A stretch of 64,000 bases of DNA. It comes from Maccoyibacter intestinihominis. Lineage in GTDB: Bacteria > Bacillota > Clostridia > Lachnospirales > Lachnospiraceae. Position numbers and translations under genes: made by a program. Positions 34,056-42,708 of the stretch are shown in pieces; within the stretch, counting starts at the first letter, position 1, and each line of letters begins with the position of its first letter. Below the pieces are notes generated by a model. The model saw only the letters and a list, made by a program, of their open reading frames with translations, did no database searches and was not told the DNA's origin. Where the stretch lies: assembly GCF_040096355.1 (NCBI RefSeq), contig NZ_JBBMEX010000007.1, positions 1 through 64,000 of the forward strand. The letters run 5' to 3'.

Positions 34056-34556
34056 TTAATCTAAATATGTAACATCGTCACAACCTCTGGTAAGTCCGGT
34101 CAGTCCCGTTCTCGCCAACTCTAAAATCTCATATCCCTGTAATAAATCTAAGAAGGAATCGAGCTTTGCCTGCTTTCCTGTCAGTTCGATGATCATGGAA
34201 TCGTGGGTAACATCCACGACTTTTCCATGGAAAATCTCTGTGACATTCAAGATGGCCTGACGATCGGTATCCTTTGCACGGATCTTTACCATGATCAATT
34301 CCCTTGTTACGGAATTGTCAGGTTCTAACTTCTTGATATCCAGTACGTCTTCGAGCTTTGCTAACTGCTTTTCAATCTGCTCTAAGACCAGCTCATCTCC
34401 ACTGGTTACAATTGTAATCCTTGTAAACCTCGGATCAGCCGTAACACCGGATGAAAAACTGTCAATGTTATATCTTCGGCGGCTGAACAGCCCCGAAATA
34501 CGGCTTGTTACGCCTGCTGTATTCTCTACCAGAATAGATAATACCTGTCTTTTCAT
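34056..34556 (-). CDS. ilvN: Acetolactate synthase regulatory (small) subunit
   Basis: A 166-aa ACT-domain subunit giving valine feedback control to acetolactate synthase. The N-terminal ACT motif is SILVENTAGVTSRISGLFSR near residue 6, with NIDSFSSGVT following. The second domain (about 85-160) is present, so length is normal for the IlvH type. The catalytic subunit ilvB is not in the window. It leads ilvC and has a good promoter. Confidence 0.94.
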   Translation of the reverse strand: MKRQVLSILVENTAGVTSRISGLFSRRRYNIDSFSSGVTADPRFTRITIVTSGDELVLEQIEKQLAKLEDVLDIKKLEPDNSVTRELIMVKIRAKDTDRQAILNVTEIFHGKVVDVTHDSMIIELTGKQAKLDSFLDLLQGYEILELARTGLTGLTRGCDDVTYLD

Positions 34557-34574
34557 AGAAAATCTTCCTTTTCT

Positions 34575-34590
34575 TACGTTTTCACACTAA
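34575..34590 (-). promoter_or_regulatory. Shared 16-bp element, ilvN copy
   Basis: TTAGTGTGAAAACGTA on the minus strand, identical to the copy at 31867-31882. Here it covers roughly -2 to +14 of the predicted ilvN start site, a position fit for repression. Confidence 0.65.
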
Positions 34591-34594
34591 GCAC

Positions 34595-34622
34595 ATTTTA
34601 GCATACTACATTCTTTTGTCAA
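34595..34622 (-). promoter_or_regulatory. Promoter of ilvN-ilvC
   Basis: TTGACA, a 16-nt spacer, then TAAAAT on the minus strand. The -35 lies 19 bp after the TraX-family stop. Confidence 0.7.
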
Positions 34623-34640
34623 TGTTAAAACCGAATTTTG

Positions 34641-35390
34641 TCAAAAAGCAAATTTTATGATCAGGCCAAAAATCAGCAAATGTACCGGGTAGAAAAAGTA
34701 AAATATATATTTAACATTTATGCCCCGCTTGCCATTATAGTGGTAGATCGGTAAAAATGCCAGTGGTGCCGTAATCTCCCACAAGAACAGCACACAGCCG
34801 CAAAGTACTTGTCGCTTTCTGTCTTTTCGCAAAAAATACAATTCTGCGATTGCAAGCACTCCAAAGGCTCCGTAATCGGTATGTAACAGATGTGCCACTC
34901 CCATTCCAACGGCTGCTACGGCAATCTGTGCCAAAAGCTGCAACGCTTCCGACCATTCCTGCTTTTCACTCACATATTTCATCCCGGCTAAGACAAGAAG
35001 TGCGATCCACAGCGTAAAAAATACATTCTGACTTGAAAAATCATACCAGCTCTTAAATACGGCAAGGTCAAATGGTACTTCTGAGATAAGGCTGAACAGA
35101 AACAGTCTGCTGAAATATTTTTTCCAGTTGCCGGTATGCAAAAATCCTTCCACTAACAAAAAGCAGAAGATCGGAAATGCGATCCTTCCGATGCCACGGC
35201 ATGCCATATCCACCGCTTTCCACCTGTTATATACTTTCATTGCCTCTACGCCTGCATCCATAACGCTGCCATCTGCTGCCTTTGGCATGACTCCCCGCTC
35301 TAAAATGCTTGCTCCAATGTGGTCTATCAGCATGGTAACCATTGCTATGATCTTCAATGTGGAACCTGTCAGACCTTTTTGCTGTTCCAT
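34641..35390 (-). CDS. TraX-family membrane protein
   Basis: About 249 aa, TraX/acyltransferase-like family, named for the F-pilin N-acetyltransferase. The start at 35390 (MEQQKGLTG) has GGAGGT before it. The family N-terminus is LKIIAMVTMLIDHIGA near residue 12, and GRIAFPIFCFLLVEGFLHT near 62 is the second signature. About seven or eight membrane helices. In Firmicutes such genes are chromosomal and the substrate is unknown. It follows the hybrid kinase by 27 nt. Confidence 0.85.
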   Translation of the reverse strand: MEQQKGLTGSTLKIIAMVTMLIDHIGASILERGVMPKAADGSVMDAGVEAMKVYNRWKAVDMACRGIGRIAFPIFCFLLVEGFLHTGNWKKYFSRLFLFSLISEVPFDLAVFKSWYDFSSQNVFFTLWIALLVLAGMKYVSEKQEWSEALQLLAQIAVAAVGMGVAHLLHTDYGAFGVLAIAELYFLRKDRKRQVLCGCVLFLWEITAPLAFLPIYHYNGKRGINVKYIFYFFYPVHLLIFGLIIKFAF

Positions 35391-35417
35391 TTCTACCTCC
35401 ATGATCTTTCTATCGTC

Positions 35418-38252
35418 CTATCCGATTTTCTTTAAATAGTCCTCTAAGAGACTTGTTGCGTGTTTGTAGTCTAAGTCTTCGATATAACGTTTCAATTCCT
35501 CTAGGACCTCTTCCACATCCTCTGCGTAGCGGTTTTTATAAAGCTCTTTTAAACATTCCTCCGCTTCATCCATATCGAATTCAGCAAGTGCCTTTAAAAT
35601 CTGATATACACTGCTTAATTCTAACTCCGGCAGAAAATCTCCATCGCGCTCTACCTGTTCGGATGCATCCTTCAGATAGGTGTCCACTCTGGTCATAACT
35701 TCATCTAAGGTATTTAAGAACTCATCTAATTTTGCTAATATCTCTGCCTGTTTTCCTTCTTTTGCCAGCTCCTCTAACCGCAATGCCTCATCCGCTAAAT
35801 CTTCTGCTCCGATATTGCGGCTGCTTCCCTTGATTCCATGTACACTGATACGGAACTGTTCTAAATCCTCATTTGCATAGTCTTGAAGCACTTCCAGCAT
35901 CTGTGACATTTCCCGATAGTATACCTGTAAGATTTCATGATATTTTTCAATATTTCCACCGATATTCCGGATTCCGATCGTGCAGTCGATCTCCGGCATC
36001 AGGCTCTTGATCGGTAATATCTCTTCCTGTTCTTCCGTCTCTTTTTGCTGTATCTTATCCGGAATAAAGCGTTTCAGCACCTCTAACAGTTCGGTGGTAT
36101 GCAGTGGTTTGGTAAGGCTGTCATCAAACCCGCTTTTTTCATAAAAATCGGTCGTAAATGCCACCGCATTTGCCGTGATCGCAACGATCGGTGTATCTTT
36201 TCCGTTTTCTAACTCACGCATTCTCTGCAGGGTTTCAATCCCATCCATCTGCGGCATCATATGATCTAAAAAGATGATATCATACTTTCGTTTTTTTACC
36301 AGTTCTAATGCCTTTCTTCCACTATTTACCATTTCCGGTTCAATTCCGTAAAGCTGCATCAGTCCCTGCTCTACACTAAGATTGGATTCCATGTCATCGA
36401 CAAGCAGAATATGTGCTCCCGGAAAGCAGACATGTATTTTTTCTAAAAAACCGTTTGATTCCATATATGCAACTGCACGTTCTCTTGTCATATTTTTTAT
36501 GAATAAAGCTTCACTGTCTGCAATCTCCTGATAAAAATAGGCTAAAAACGTTGTTCCTTCATTCAGACGGCTCTGTACGGTAATATTCCCGTCCATCATT
36601 TTGACAAGCGACATCGTAATATTTAAGCCCAGTCCGGCTCCAAATACTTTTTCCGTTCTCGCATTTTTTGTCCGTTTGAAACGCTGAAAAATCTGCTCGG
36701 CATCCGTTTCATCCATCCCTACTCCGGTATCCTGAACGGAAAGCCTGATCTTATAACGGTTCTCTTCGCGTTCGCCTCCTAAGGACAAGGTAATGGTTCC
36801 GCTTTCTGTATATTTTATGGCATTTCCTAAAAGATTCTGGAAAATCTCTTTAACCCGCATCCGGTCTCCGTAAAATGCACTTGGAAATCCCTCTTCGATC
36901 TCAATCCGGTAATCTAAGTCCTGATTGTGCATATTCATATAGACCATATTTGAGACTTCATAGAGCAGTCTCTCCATCTCATATTTCTCGTGAGACAGCT
37001 CGACCGTGCCCGATTCCAGCTTTGAGACATCTAACAGGCTGTTGACCATCTCTAATACGCCTTCTCCTTCCCGGTAAACTGTCTTTAACGGGCCTTCTAA
37101 GTCTTTTGCCGTATTTTTTCGGATCGCAATCTCACTCATACCAAGGATCGTATTCATCGGGGTACGGATCTCATGCGTCACATTTGTTAAAAACTTAGTT
37201 TTCTGGGCATTCGCCTTTTCTGCCTCTTCTTTTAATATTTCTAATTGATGACTATACTCTTCTAAATCCGTGATATCATAAACGGTCAGTGCATAACCGA
37301 TCAAAACACCGCTCTGCGTCCGCACCTCACTCTTCTGACAATTATAGTTTCTGCCTTTCCAGAGTATCTTTGACCGTTTTCCGGTCATTACATCGTGAAA
37401 TTCTTCACATTCTTTGACAAAATCCGGCGTTTCCCAGACCTCCGGAAAATGCTTCTCCATAAACTGGTTTGCCTCTAAAAAATGCTCTTCCGTGTCAAAG
37501 ATCAAAAGTCCTAAATCCATATTGTCCGCCACCAGTGCTTTTGCATTCTGAATGACTTCCATATAATTAAAATGGTTCAGGGCATGGATCAGCAACAATG
37601 CCGACAGTCCGATTCCGATACAGACCGGACTGTAGATACTCTTTCCTTCAAACAGATATAAAATTGCGATCATCAAAGGCAGGAGTGATACCTGCAAAAG
37701 GATGTGTGCCCTTTTTTTCCGCATCTGTCCAGTGTTATCTTTTGTATTCTGATAGTATTTCCACGCCAGATAAAAACAGAAAAAAGAAGTCAGCAGCAAC
37801 ACTGCATAAAAGAGATAAAACCCGATCCCATGCTGTATCTGGAATTTAAAATAGCCGTTTTCTCCCGTCCGTACGTCCAGTTTCCGGTAAAACCAGTGAT
37901 GAGAGGAATCTGTCAGTAATAACAGCAGGAAAAAAGCATAGGCACTCATAAATCCTATGGTGATCTTTCTGTCAATGCGAAAACCGGTGACATAGATAAT
38001 GTAATGGTAGTAAAAGATAAACAATATCCCAAACACAAAATCTGACACCATCCGGTCTATGATCAGCAGCTGCGGAACATAGTCCATACAGAGCAGTTCT
38101 CCGACCGTTACTAAAAAGCAATAAATCAAGGAGACCAGCATAGACGCCATATTGATACGTCTACCCCTGCTCTCCTTTCTTCCTGCAAGACAATAAATTG
38201 CCATTAATATAATTACAATACAGATCGTGTTAATTACTAAAGGCATTCCCAT
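35418..38252 (-). CDS. Hybrid sensor histidine kinase with receiver and HPt domains
   Basis: About 944 aa. In order: seven membrane helices (to about residue 235), a PAS-like segment (about 245-335), HisKA with the phospho-acceptor His in THEIRTPMN near 358, a HATPase domain (about 425-585), a receiver with Asp in IIFLDHMMPQMDG near 680, and an HPt domain with His in VHGIKGSSRNIGA near 795. A further ~80 acidic, Leu-rich residues end the protein. The start is taken at 38252, directly after the HD-GYP stop. It can run a full internal phosphorelay; the likely receiver is the HD-GYP protein just upstream. Confidence 0.88.
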   Translation of the reverse strand: MGMPLVINTICIVIILMAIYCLAGRKESRGRRINMASMLVSLIYCFLVTVGELLCMDYVPQLLIIDRMVSDFVFGILFIFYYHYIIYVTGFRIDRKITIGFMSAYAFFLLLLLTDSSHHWFYRKLDVRTGENGYFKFQIQHGIGFYLFYAVLLLTSFFCFYLAWKYYQNTKDNTGQMRKKRAHILLQVSLLPLMIAILYLFEGKSIYSPVCIGIGLSALLLIHALNHFNYMEVIQNAKALVADNMDLGLLIFDTEEHFLEANQFMEKHFPEVWETPDFVKECEEFHDVMTGKRSKILWKGRNYNCQKSEVRTQSGVLIGYALTVYDITDLEEYSHQLEILKEEAEKANAQKTKFLTNVTHEIRTPMNTILGMSEIAIRKNTAKDLEGPLKTVYREGEGVLEMVNSLLDVSKLESGTVELSHEKYEMERLLYEVSNMVYMNMHNQDLDYRIEIEEGFPSAFYGDRMRVKEIFQNLLGNAIKYTESGTITLSLGGEREENRYKIRLSVQDTGVGMDETDAEQIFQRFKRTKNARTEKVFGAGLGLNITMSLVKMMDGNITVQSRLNEGTTFLAYFYQEIADSEALFIKNMTRERAVAYMESNGFLEKIHVCFPGAHILLVDDMESNLSVEQGLMQLYGIEPEMVNSGRKALELVKKRKYDIIFLDHMMPQMDGIETLQRMRELENGKDTPIVAITANAVAFTTDFYEKSGFDDSLTKPLHTTELLEVLKRFIPDKIQQKETEEQEEILPIKSLMPEIDCTIGIRNIGGNIEKYHEILQVYYREMSQMLEVLQDYANEDLEQFRISVHGIKGSSRNIGAEDLADEALRLEELAKEGKQAEILAKLDEFLNTLDEVMTRVDTYLKDASEQVERDGDFLPELELSSVYQILKALAEFDMDEAEECLKELYKNRYAEDVEEVLEELKRYIEDLDYKHATSLLEDYLKKIG

Positions 38253-38253
38253 A

Positions 38254-39690
38254 TTACTCGTTTTCTCCCAATACTGCCGCAACACGTTCCCGGATATAGT
38301 TTACCTTAAACGGTTTTACGATATAATCTGCGGCTTTGACATCCTTACATTCCAGTATCGTCTGCACATCACTGGCACTTGATAAAAAGATGACCGGTAT
38401 ATTTCCCGGAAAACGCTGGCGGATCACTCTGACTGCCTCAATTCCACTCATATTCGGCATAAGGATATCCATTAGGATCAGATCCGGTGTTGCTTTCTGT
38501 AAGTATTCAATGGCTTCACTGCCGGAGCGTACGGCAATAATTTTATATAATCCGTCCAATGCAGCTTTTACGGAACGGATACTCGTTACCATATCATCTA
38601 CAACCAGAATTGTTTTAATCTCTCTGCTCTTACGCTCTTTTTCAAACTCTATCATTTCCTGCTCATCAATTGTCTGTGTATTGACCTGATTGATGATCGT
38701 GATATTCATTCCTACGGATGAGTCATTCAGATTTAAATCCGTTCCATCAAAAAATCGGACTGTCGGACGCAATGGGCTTCCTAAATGATTTTCGACGACG
38801 ATGGCTTCTCTGCCATCGGATAATAATACCGTTACACCCTTTGGATATACAGGAACTTTATCCATAAATGCACGGACCACCTGCTGATCAAACAGTGTTC
38901 CACAGCCACCCATCAGATATTCTAACGATTCCGAATAGGTGTATGCTTTTTTATATGCACGGTCACTTGAAAGTGCATCATATACATCTGCCACATGGAT
39001 GATCTTTGCAAACGGATGGATCTTGTCTCCGGTCAGACCGTTCGGATAGCCGCTTCCATCCTCATTTTCATGGTGGCTCAATACTGCCGCTTTGACTCTT
39101 GCCGGAATGTTCCATTTTTCCTTTAACATATCATAGGAACGCTGGGAATGACTGCGTAAAAGTTCATTCTCCTCCGGTGTCAGTTTTCCCGGTTTATTTA
39201 AGATTGCCTTATCTATGGAGATTTTTCCAAGATCATGAAATACTGCCGCGGAGCAAAGATCTACTAATTCCTCATTGGTATATCCCATTCCCATTCCGAT
39301 GACTACGGAAAGTACCGCTACATTGACGGAATGTCGGAATGTATAATCATCAAAAGTACGGAGGTCTAACATATCTAAGGATATGGTTTTTGCCTCCATC
39401 AACTGCTTTACGATGCTCTCTGCAACGTTTACTGCCTCTTCTAAATCCAGCTCCTGCAATGCCTCTACCGCATGATTACGCAGTTCGGCTGTAATGGTGT
39501 CCTGAATGACAACATCTTTTGTTAATTCGTCCTCTATATAGATTCCCGGGTATCCCCGCTCTCTGATCCTGACAATGATCTCATCACTTAACAGCTTTCC
39601 TTCCCGCAATAAGGTTCTGGTTTCGTAATCATAAATTGATTTTGCCAGCATCATTCCATGTTCTACTCGTTCTATCGGTACAAATCTCAT
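38254..39690 (-). CDS. HD-GYP phosphodiesterase with a C-terminal receiver domain
   Basis: About 478 aa. The start at 39690 has GGAGGGG 5 nt before. The HD-GYP domain (about 120-270) shows the metal His-Asp pair in FHDLGKI near 164, HSQRSYDML, HHENEDGSGYPNGL near 212 and the following HVADVYDALSSDR. The domain hydrolyses c-di-GMP. A receiver follows (about 358-478) with Asp in LILMDILMPNMSG near 408. Having the receiver at the C-terminus is less common than at the N-terminus. It forms an operon with the hybrid kinase and TraX gene. Confidence 0.9.
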   Translation of the reverse strand: MRFVPIERVEHGMMLAKSIYDYETRTLLREGKLLSDEIIVRIRERGYPGIYIEDELTKDVVIQDTITAELRNHAVEALQELDLEEAVNVAESIVKQLMEAKTISLDMLDLRTFDDYTFRHSVNVAVLSVVIGMGMGYTNEELVDLCSAAVFHDLGKISIDKAILNKPGKLTPEENELLRSHSQRSYDMLKEKWNIPARVKAAVLSHHENEDGSGYPNGLTGDKIHPFAKIIHVADVYDALSSDRAYKKAYTYSESLEYLMGGCGTLFDQQVVRAFMDKVPVYPKGVTVLLSDGREAIVVENHLGSPLRPTVRFFDGTDLNLNDSSVGMNITIINQVNTQTIDEQEMIEFEKERKSREIKTILVVDDMVTSIRSVKAALDGLYKIIAVRSGSEAIEYLQKATPDLILMDILMPNMSGIEAVRVIRQRFPGNIPVIFLSSASDVQTILECKDVKAADYIVKPFKVNYIRERVAAVLGENE

Positions 39691-39727
39691 ATGTCCCCTC
39701 CGCAATAAATTATGTGAATTTTCCTAA

Positions 39728-39756
39728 AATATAACATTTTATGACTGACAAGTCAA
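39728..39756 (-). promoter_or_regulatory. Promoter of the HD-GYP / kinase / TraX operon
   Basis: TTGACT, a 17-nt spacer, then TATATT on the minus strand, 38 nt before the start. Confidence 0.65.
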
Positions 39757-39795
39757 TCTTAATCCATTTTTCCTACCTATATTACAGGGTTTGAC

Positions 39796-40656
39796 TTATT
39801 CATTTGGCTTTTGATAGAATCTTCCTGCAATCTGCTCTGTTTTGATCGCATTCACAAATGCATGTGGGTCAGCTTTTTTCACTTCGCGGATGATCGACTT
39901 GCTCTGTGCACTGGAAACTACGGAATAGACGATTTTTCTCTCCTGATGTTCATAGGAGCCTTCTCCCTCCATAATGGTTGCGCCATGGTTACTCATCTTT
40001 GAAATCACTTCATAAACTTCTGTTGCCTTATTCGTTACGATAAACAGGGTTTCATGCTGGTACTTCCGATATAAAATATGCACTACCTGCGTAGAGGTGT
40101 ACTGGAATATGATCGAGTACAGGGCTTTATCCCATCCAAACAATACGCCTGCAGCCGCTAAAATGACCACATTGATGCCTAATACCACATTCCACGAATC
40201 GATCTCTTTTTTTTCTGAAAGATAGATTGCAATAAAATCCGTTCCTCCTGTTGTCGCATTCATATGCAGGCAGAGTCCGATGACAAATCCATTGATCAGT
40301 CCGCCAAAAATACTGATCAGCAGCGTATCGTATGTGATTGCATAGCCCGGTATGATATCGGTCAGGACACTTGTCAGCACGATCATCAGACAGGAATACA
40401 TTGTGAATTTTTTACCAATGAATCGAAAACCGATATACACCGGTATGGCATTGAGCAGTATATTGACAATGGTATATGGAATTGTAATATGTAAAAACAT
40501 GTCCGCTGCTCTTTGTATTAAAAGTGCCAGACCGGTCGCCCCTCCCGGATAGAGTCCTCCGGTTCTGACAAAGGATTTGATGTTCAATGCCATTAAAAAG
40601 GATGCGAAACATATGACAAGGATTTTTTTGATACTTTCTTTTGCTTCTGTTTTCAT
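39796..40656 (-). CDS. YitT-family membrane protein (DUF161-DUF2179)
   Basis: A 286-aa protein with five or six membrane helices (about 12-180; MALNIKSFVRTGGLYPGGATGLALL near residue 22 spans the first turn) and a C-terminal soluble DUF2179 domain (about 200-285) with TLFIVTNKATEVYEVI and GATIMEGEGSY. Members are common in Firmicutes; the transport or sensing role is not established. It is monocistronic, with its own promoter. Confidence 0.88.
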   Translation of the reverse strand: MKTEAKESIKKILVICFASFLMALNIKSFVRTGGLYPGGATGLALLIQRAADMFLHITIPYTIVNILLNAIPVYIGFRFIGKKFTMYSCLMIVLTSVLTDIIPGYAITYDTLLISIFGGLINGFVIGLCLHMNATTGGTDFIAIYLSEKKEIDSWNVVLGINVVILAAAGVLFGWDKALYSIIFQYTSTQVVHILYRKYQHETLFIVTNKATEVYEVISKMSNHGATIMEGEGSYEHQERKIVYSVVSSAQSKSIIREVKKADPHAFVNAIKTEQIAGRFYQKPNE

Positions 40657-40686
40657 TTGTAGCCCCCATTCTTTTGTTTATTATTC

Positions 40687-40715
40687 AATTTATCATATTT
40701 AGGAGATTGTTTCAA
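40687..40715 (-). promoter_or_regulatory. Promoter of the YitT-family gene
   Basis: TTGAAA, a 17-nt spacer, then TAAATT on the minus strand, 30 nt before the start. Confidence 0.6.
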
Positions 40716-40754
40716 TGTGGTTGGTAGATCATTGTCACTTTTATATTTAGACAT

Positions 40755-40802
40755 AAAAATAACCCCTACAAACAGTGTCACCACCATTCATAAGGGGTAT
40801 TA
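40755..40802 (-). terminator. Terminator of rpsB-tsf
   Basis: ACCCCT pairs with AGGGGT, extended by AAT/ATT with a bulge, then ATTTTTATG on the minus strand. It begins about 32 nt after the tsf stop. Confidence 0.75.
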
Positions 40803-40832
40803 ATCATTTCAGAAATTTAACACAATATTCAA

Positions 40833-41765
40833 TTATGCATTCATCTGAGCTGCAACTTCTGCTGCGAAATCTTCATTCTTCTTCTCTAAACCTTCACCGG
40901 TCTCGAAGCGAACGAATTTCTTGATCTTAATCTTTGCATTGTTTGCTTTTGCAACTTCTTCTACATATTTGCTTACAACCTGTTTTCCATCTTCAGCTTT
41001 TACATAAACCTGGTCTAATAAGCAGATTTCTTTTAACTCTTTGTTGATACGTCCCATTACCATACCGTTTAAGATCTTCTCGTTTGCATCCGGCTTCTCG
41101 TTCTTAGCCTGTACCATTAAGATTTCTTTCTCTTTCTCGATATAGTCTGCATCTACTTCATCTCTGCTGGTGTAAAGTGGTTTTAATGCTGCTGCCTGCA
41201 TTGCAAGGTTCTTTGCCATCTCTTTGATGTCATCGTTGATCACATCTGTCTCAACGTCTACTAATACACCGATTTTTCCGCCTGCATGGATATAAGAAGC
41301 GATAAATCCGTTCTCTTCTTTTACCTGCTCAAAACGACGGATATTCATGTTCTCACCGATTACTGCGATCTGCGCTGCTAATGCTTCGTTTACAGTTTTG
41401 CTTGTATCCGCTGCCCAAGGCTCTGCTAAGAATGCCTCGATATCTGCTGCACTTGTAGTTAATGCCTGTGCTGCAACTTCTGCAACATAGTTCTGGAATT
41501 TCTCATTCTTTGCTACAAAGTCTGTCTCAGAGTTAACCTCTACAACAACTGCGGCTTTTGCATCATCTGTCAGTTTTGTAACTACGATACCCTCTGCTGC
41601 AATTCTGCCGGCTTTTTTCTGTGCAGTTGCAAGACCTTTTTCACGTAAAAAGTCTACGGCTGCTTCCATATCACCATTTGTCTCACCTAATGCCTTTTTA
41701 CAATCCATCATTCCGGCACCGGTCATCTCGCGTAACTCTTTTACCATTGCTGCTGTAATAGCCAT
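40833..41765 (-). CDS. tsf: Translation elongation factor Ts
   Basis: A 310-aa guanine-nucleotide exchange factor for EF-Tu. The start at 41765 (MAITAAMVKELREMTGAGM) has GGAGG 9 nt upstream. Signatures: TGAGMMDCKKAL near residue 16, GLATAQKKAGRIAAEG near 45, VVEVNSETDFVAKNE near 72 (contact with EF-Tu). It follows rpsB by 65 nt, as in nearly all bacteria. Confidence 0.97.
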   Translation of the reverse strand: MAITAAMVKELREMTGAGMMDCKKALGETNGDMEAAVDFLREKGLATAQKKAGRIAAEGIVVTKLTDDAKAAVVVEVNSETDFVAKNEKFQNYVAEVAAQALTTSAADIEAFLAEPWAADTSKTVNEALAAQIAVIGENMNIRRFEQVKEENGFIASYIHAGGKIGVLVDVETDVINDDIKEMAKNLAMQAAALKPLYTSRDEVDADYIEKEKEILMVQAKNEKPDANEKILNGMVMGRINKELKEICLLDQVYVKAEDGKQVVSKYVEEVAKANNAKIKIKKFVRFETGEGLEKKNEDFAAEVAAQMNA

Positions 41766-41830
41766 TTTATCGTCCTCCATTTTTTACACAATACAGGACA
41801 GGCAAAATGTCTGTCCTGAGAATTCTCTTA

Positions 41831-42568
41831 TTATGCTTCTTCAGCTTCCTCTGCTTCAAACTCTTCTGCTGCTTCTACATCAACTGTTCCCTGATTAGCT
41901 TCTACGACTGCATCTGCCATCTTAGAAACGATTAATTTTACTGCACGGATCGCATCATCGTTTCCAGGAATTACATAGTCTAATTCTTCCGGATCACAGT
42001 TTGTATCACAGATACCAATTAACGGAATACCAAGTGTGTGTGCTTCCTGTACGCAGATTCTTTCTTTCTTAGGATCTACTACGAAGATTGCATCCGGAAG
42101 ACCTTTCATGTCTTTGATTCCGCCAAGGTTCTTCTCTAATTTATCCCATTCTTTCTTTAAAGCAATTACTTCTTTCTTCGGTAATACATCAAATGTTCCG
42201 TCCTCTGCCATTGCTTCGATCGCTTTTAATCTCTCGATACGGCTCTGGATAGTCTTGAAGTTTGTAAGCATTCCGCCTAACCATCTCTCATTTACATAGT
42301 ACATTCCACATCTCTCTGCCTCTGTTTTGATAGCATCCTGAGCCTGCTTCTTTGTTCCTACGAAAAGGATTGAACCACCGTCTGCTGCGATATCACTTAC
42401 TGCCTGATATGCTTCATCTACTTTTCCTACAGATTTCTGTAAGTCGATGATATAGATACCGTTTCTCTCGGTGTAGATGTATGGAGCCATTTTAGGATTC
42501 CATCTTCTTGTCTGATGTCCGAAGTGAACACCTGCTTCTAATAACTGTTTCATTGAAATAACACTCAT
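41831..42568 (-). CDS. rpsB: 30S ribosomal protein S2
   Basis: A 245-aa protein. The start at 42568 (MSVISMKQLLEAGVHFGHQ) has GGAGG 8 nt before. HQTRRWNPKMAPYIYTERNGI near 20 is the S2 signature 1, and PDAIFVVDPKKE near 155 the second. The C-terminal tail is acidic (EEFEAEEAEEA). It heads rpsB-tsf and lies just after the fla/che operon, as in B. subtilis. Confidence 0.97.
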   Translation of the reverse strand: MSVISMKQLLEAGVHFGHQTRRWNPKMAPYIYTERNGIYIIDLQKSVGKVDEAYQAVSDIAADGGSILFVGTKKQAQDAIKTEAERCGMYYVNERWLGGMLTNFKTIQSRIERLKAIEAMAEDGTFDVLPKKEVIALKKEWDKLEKNLGGIKDMKGLPDAIFVVDPKKERICVQEAHTLGIPLIGICDTNCDPEELDYVIPGNDDAIRAVKLIVSKMADAVVEANQGTVDVEAAEEFEAEEAEEA

Positions 42569-42583
42569 TTTTTTTACCTCCAT

Positions 42584-42669
42584 GGTTGTGTGCTTCCATA
42601 TGCTTCATTCCAAAAAACAACCTTTGGCACCAGCTTTTTGGTCTACATATGTGTTTTATAAATTAACCT
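42584..42669 (-). promoter_or_regulatory. rpsB leader, possible S2 autoregulatory RNA
   Basis: The leader can fold: CCAAAAA pairs with TTTTTGG around an inner GCTGGTGCC segment. Ribosomal protein leaders of S2 genes often bind S2. I do not recognise a named motif here, so this is a candidate only. Confidence 0.35.
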
Positions 42670-42674
42670 CAACG

Positions 42675-42703
42675 ATTATATCACAGTTTTCCTGCTATAG
42701 CAA
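42675..42703 (-). promoter_or_regulatory. Promoter of rpsB-tsf
   Basis: TTGCTA, a 17-nt spacer ending in TGTGA (extended -10), then TATAAT on the minus strand. It starts 6 bp after the stop of the last fla/che gene, with no terminator in between. Confidence 0.8.
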
Positions 42704-42708
42704 GACTT

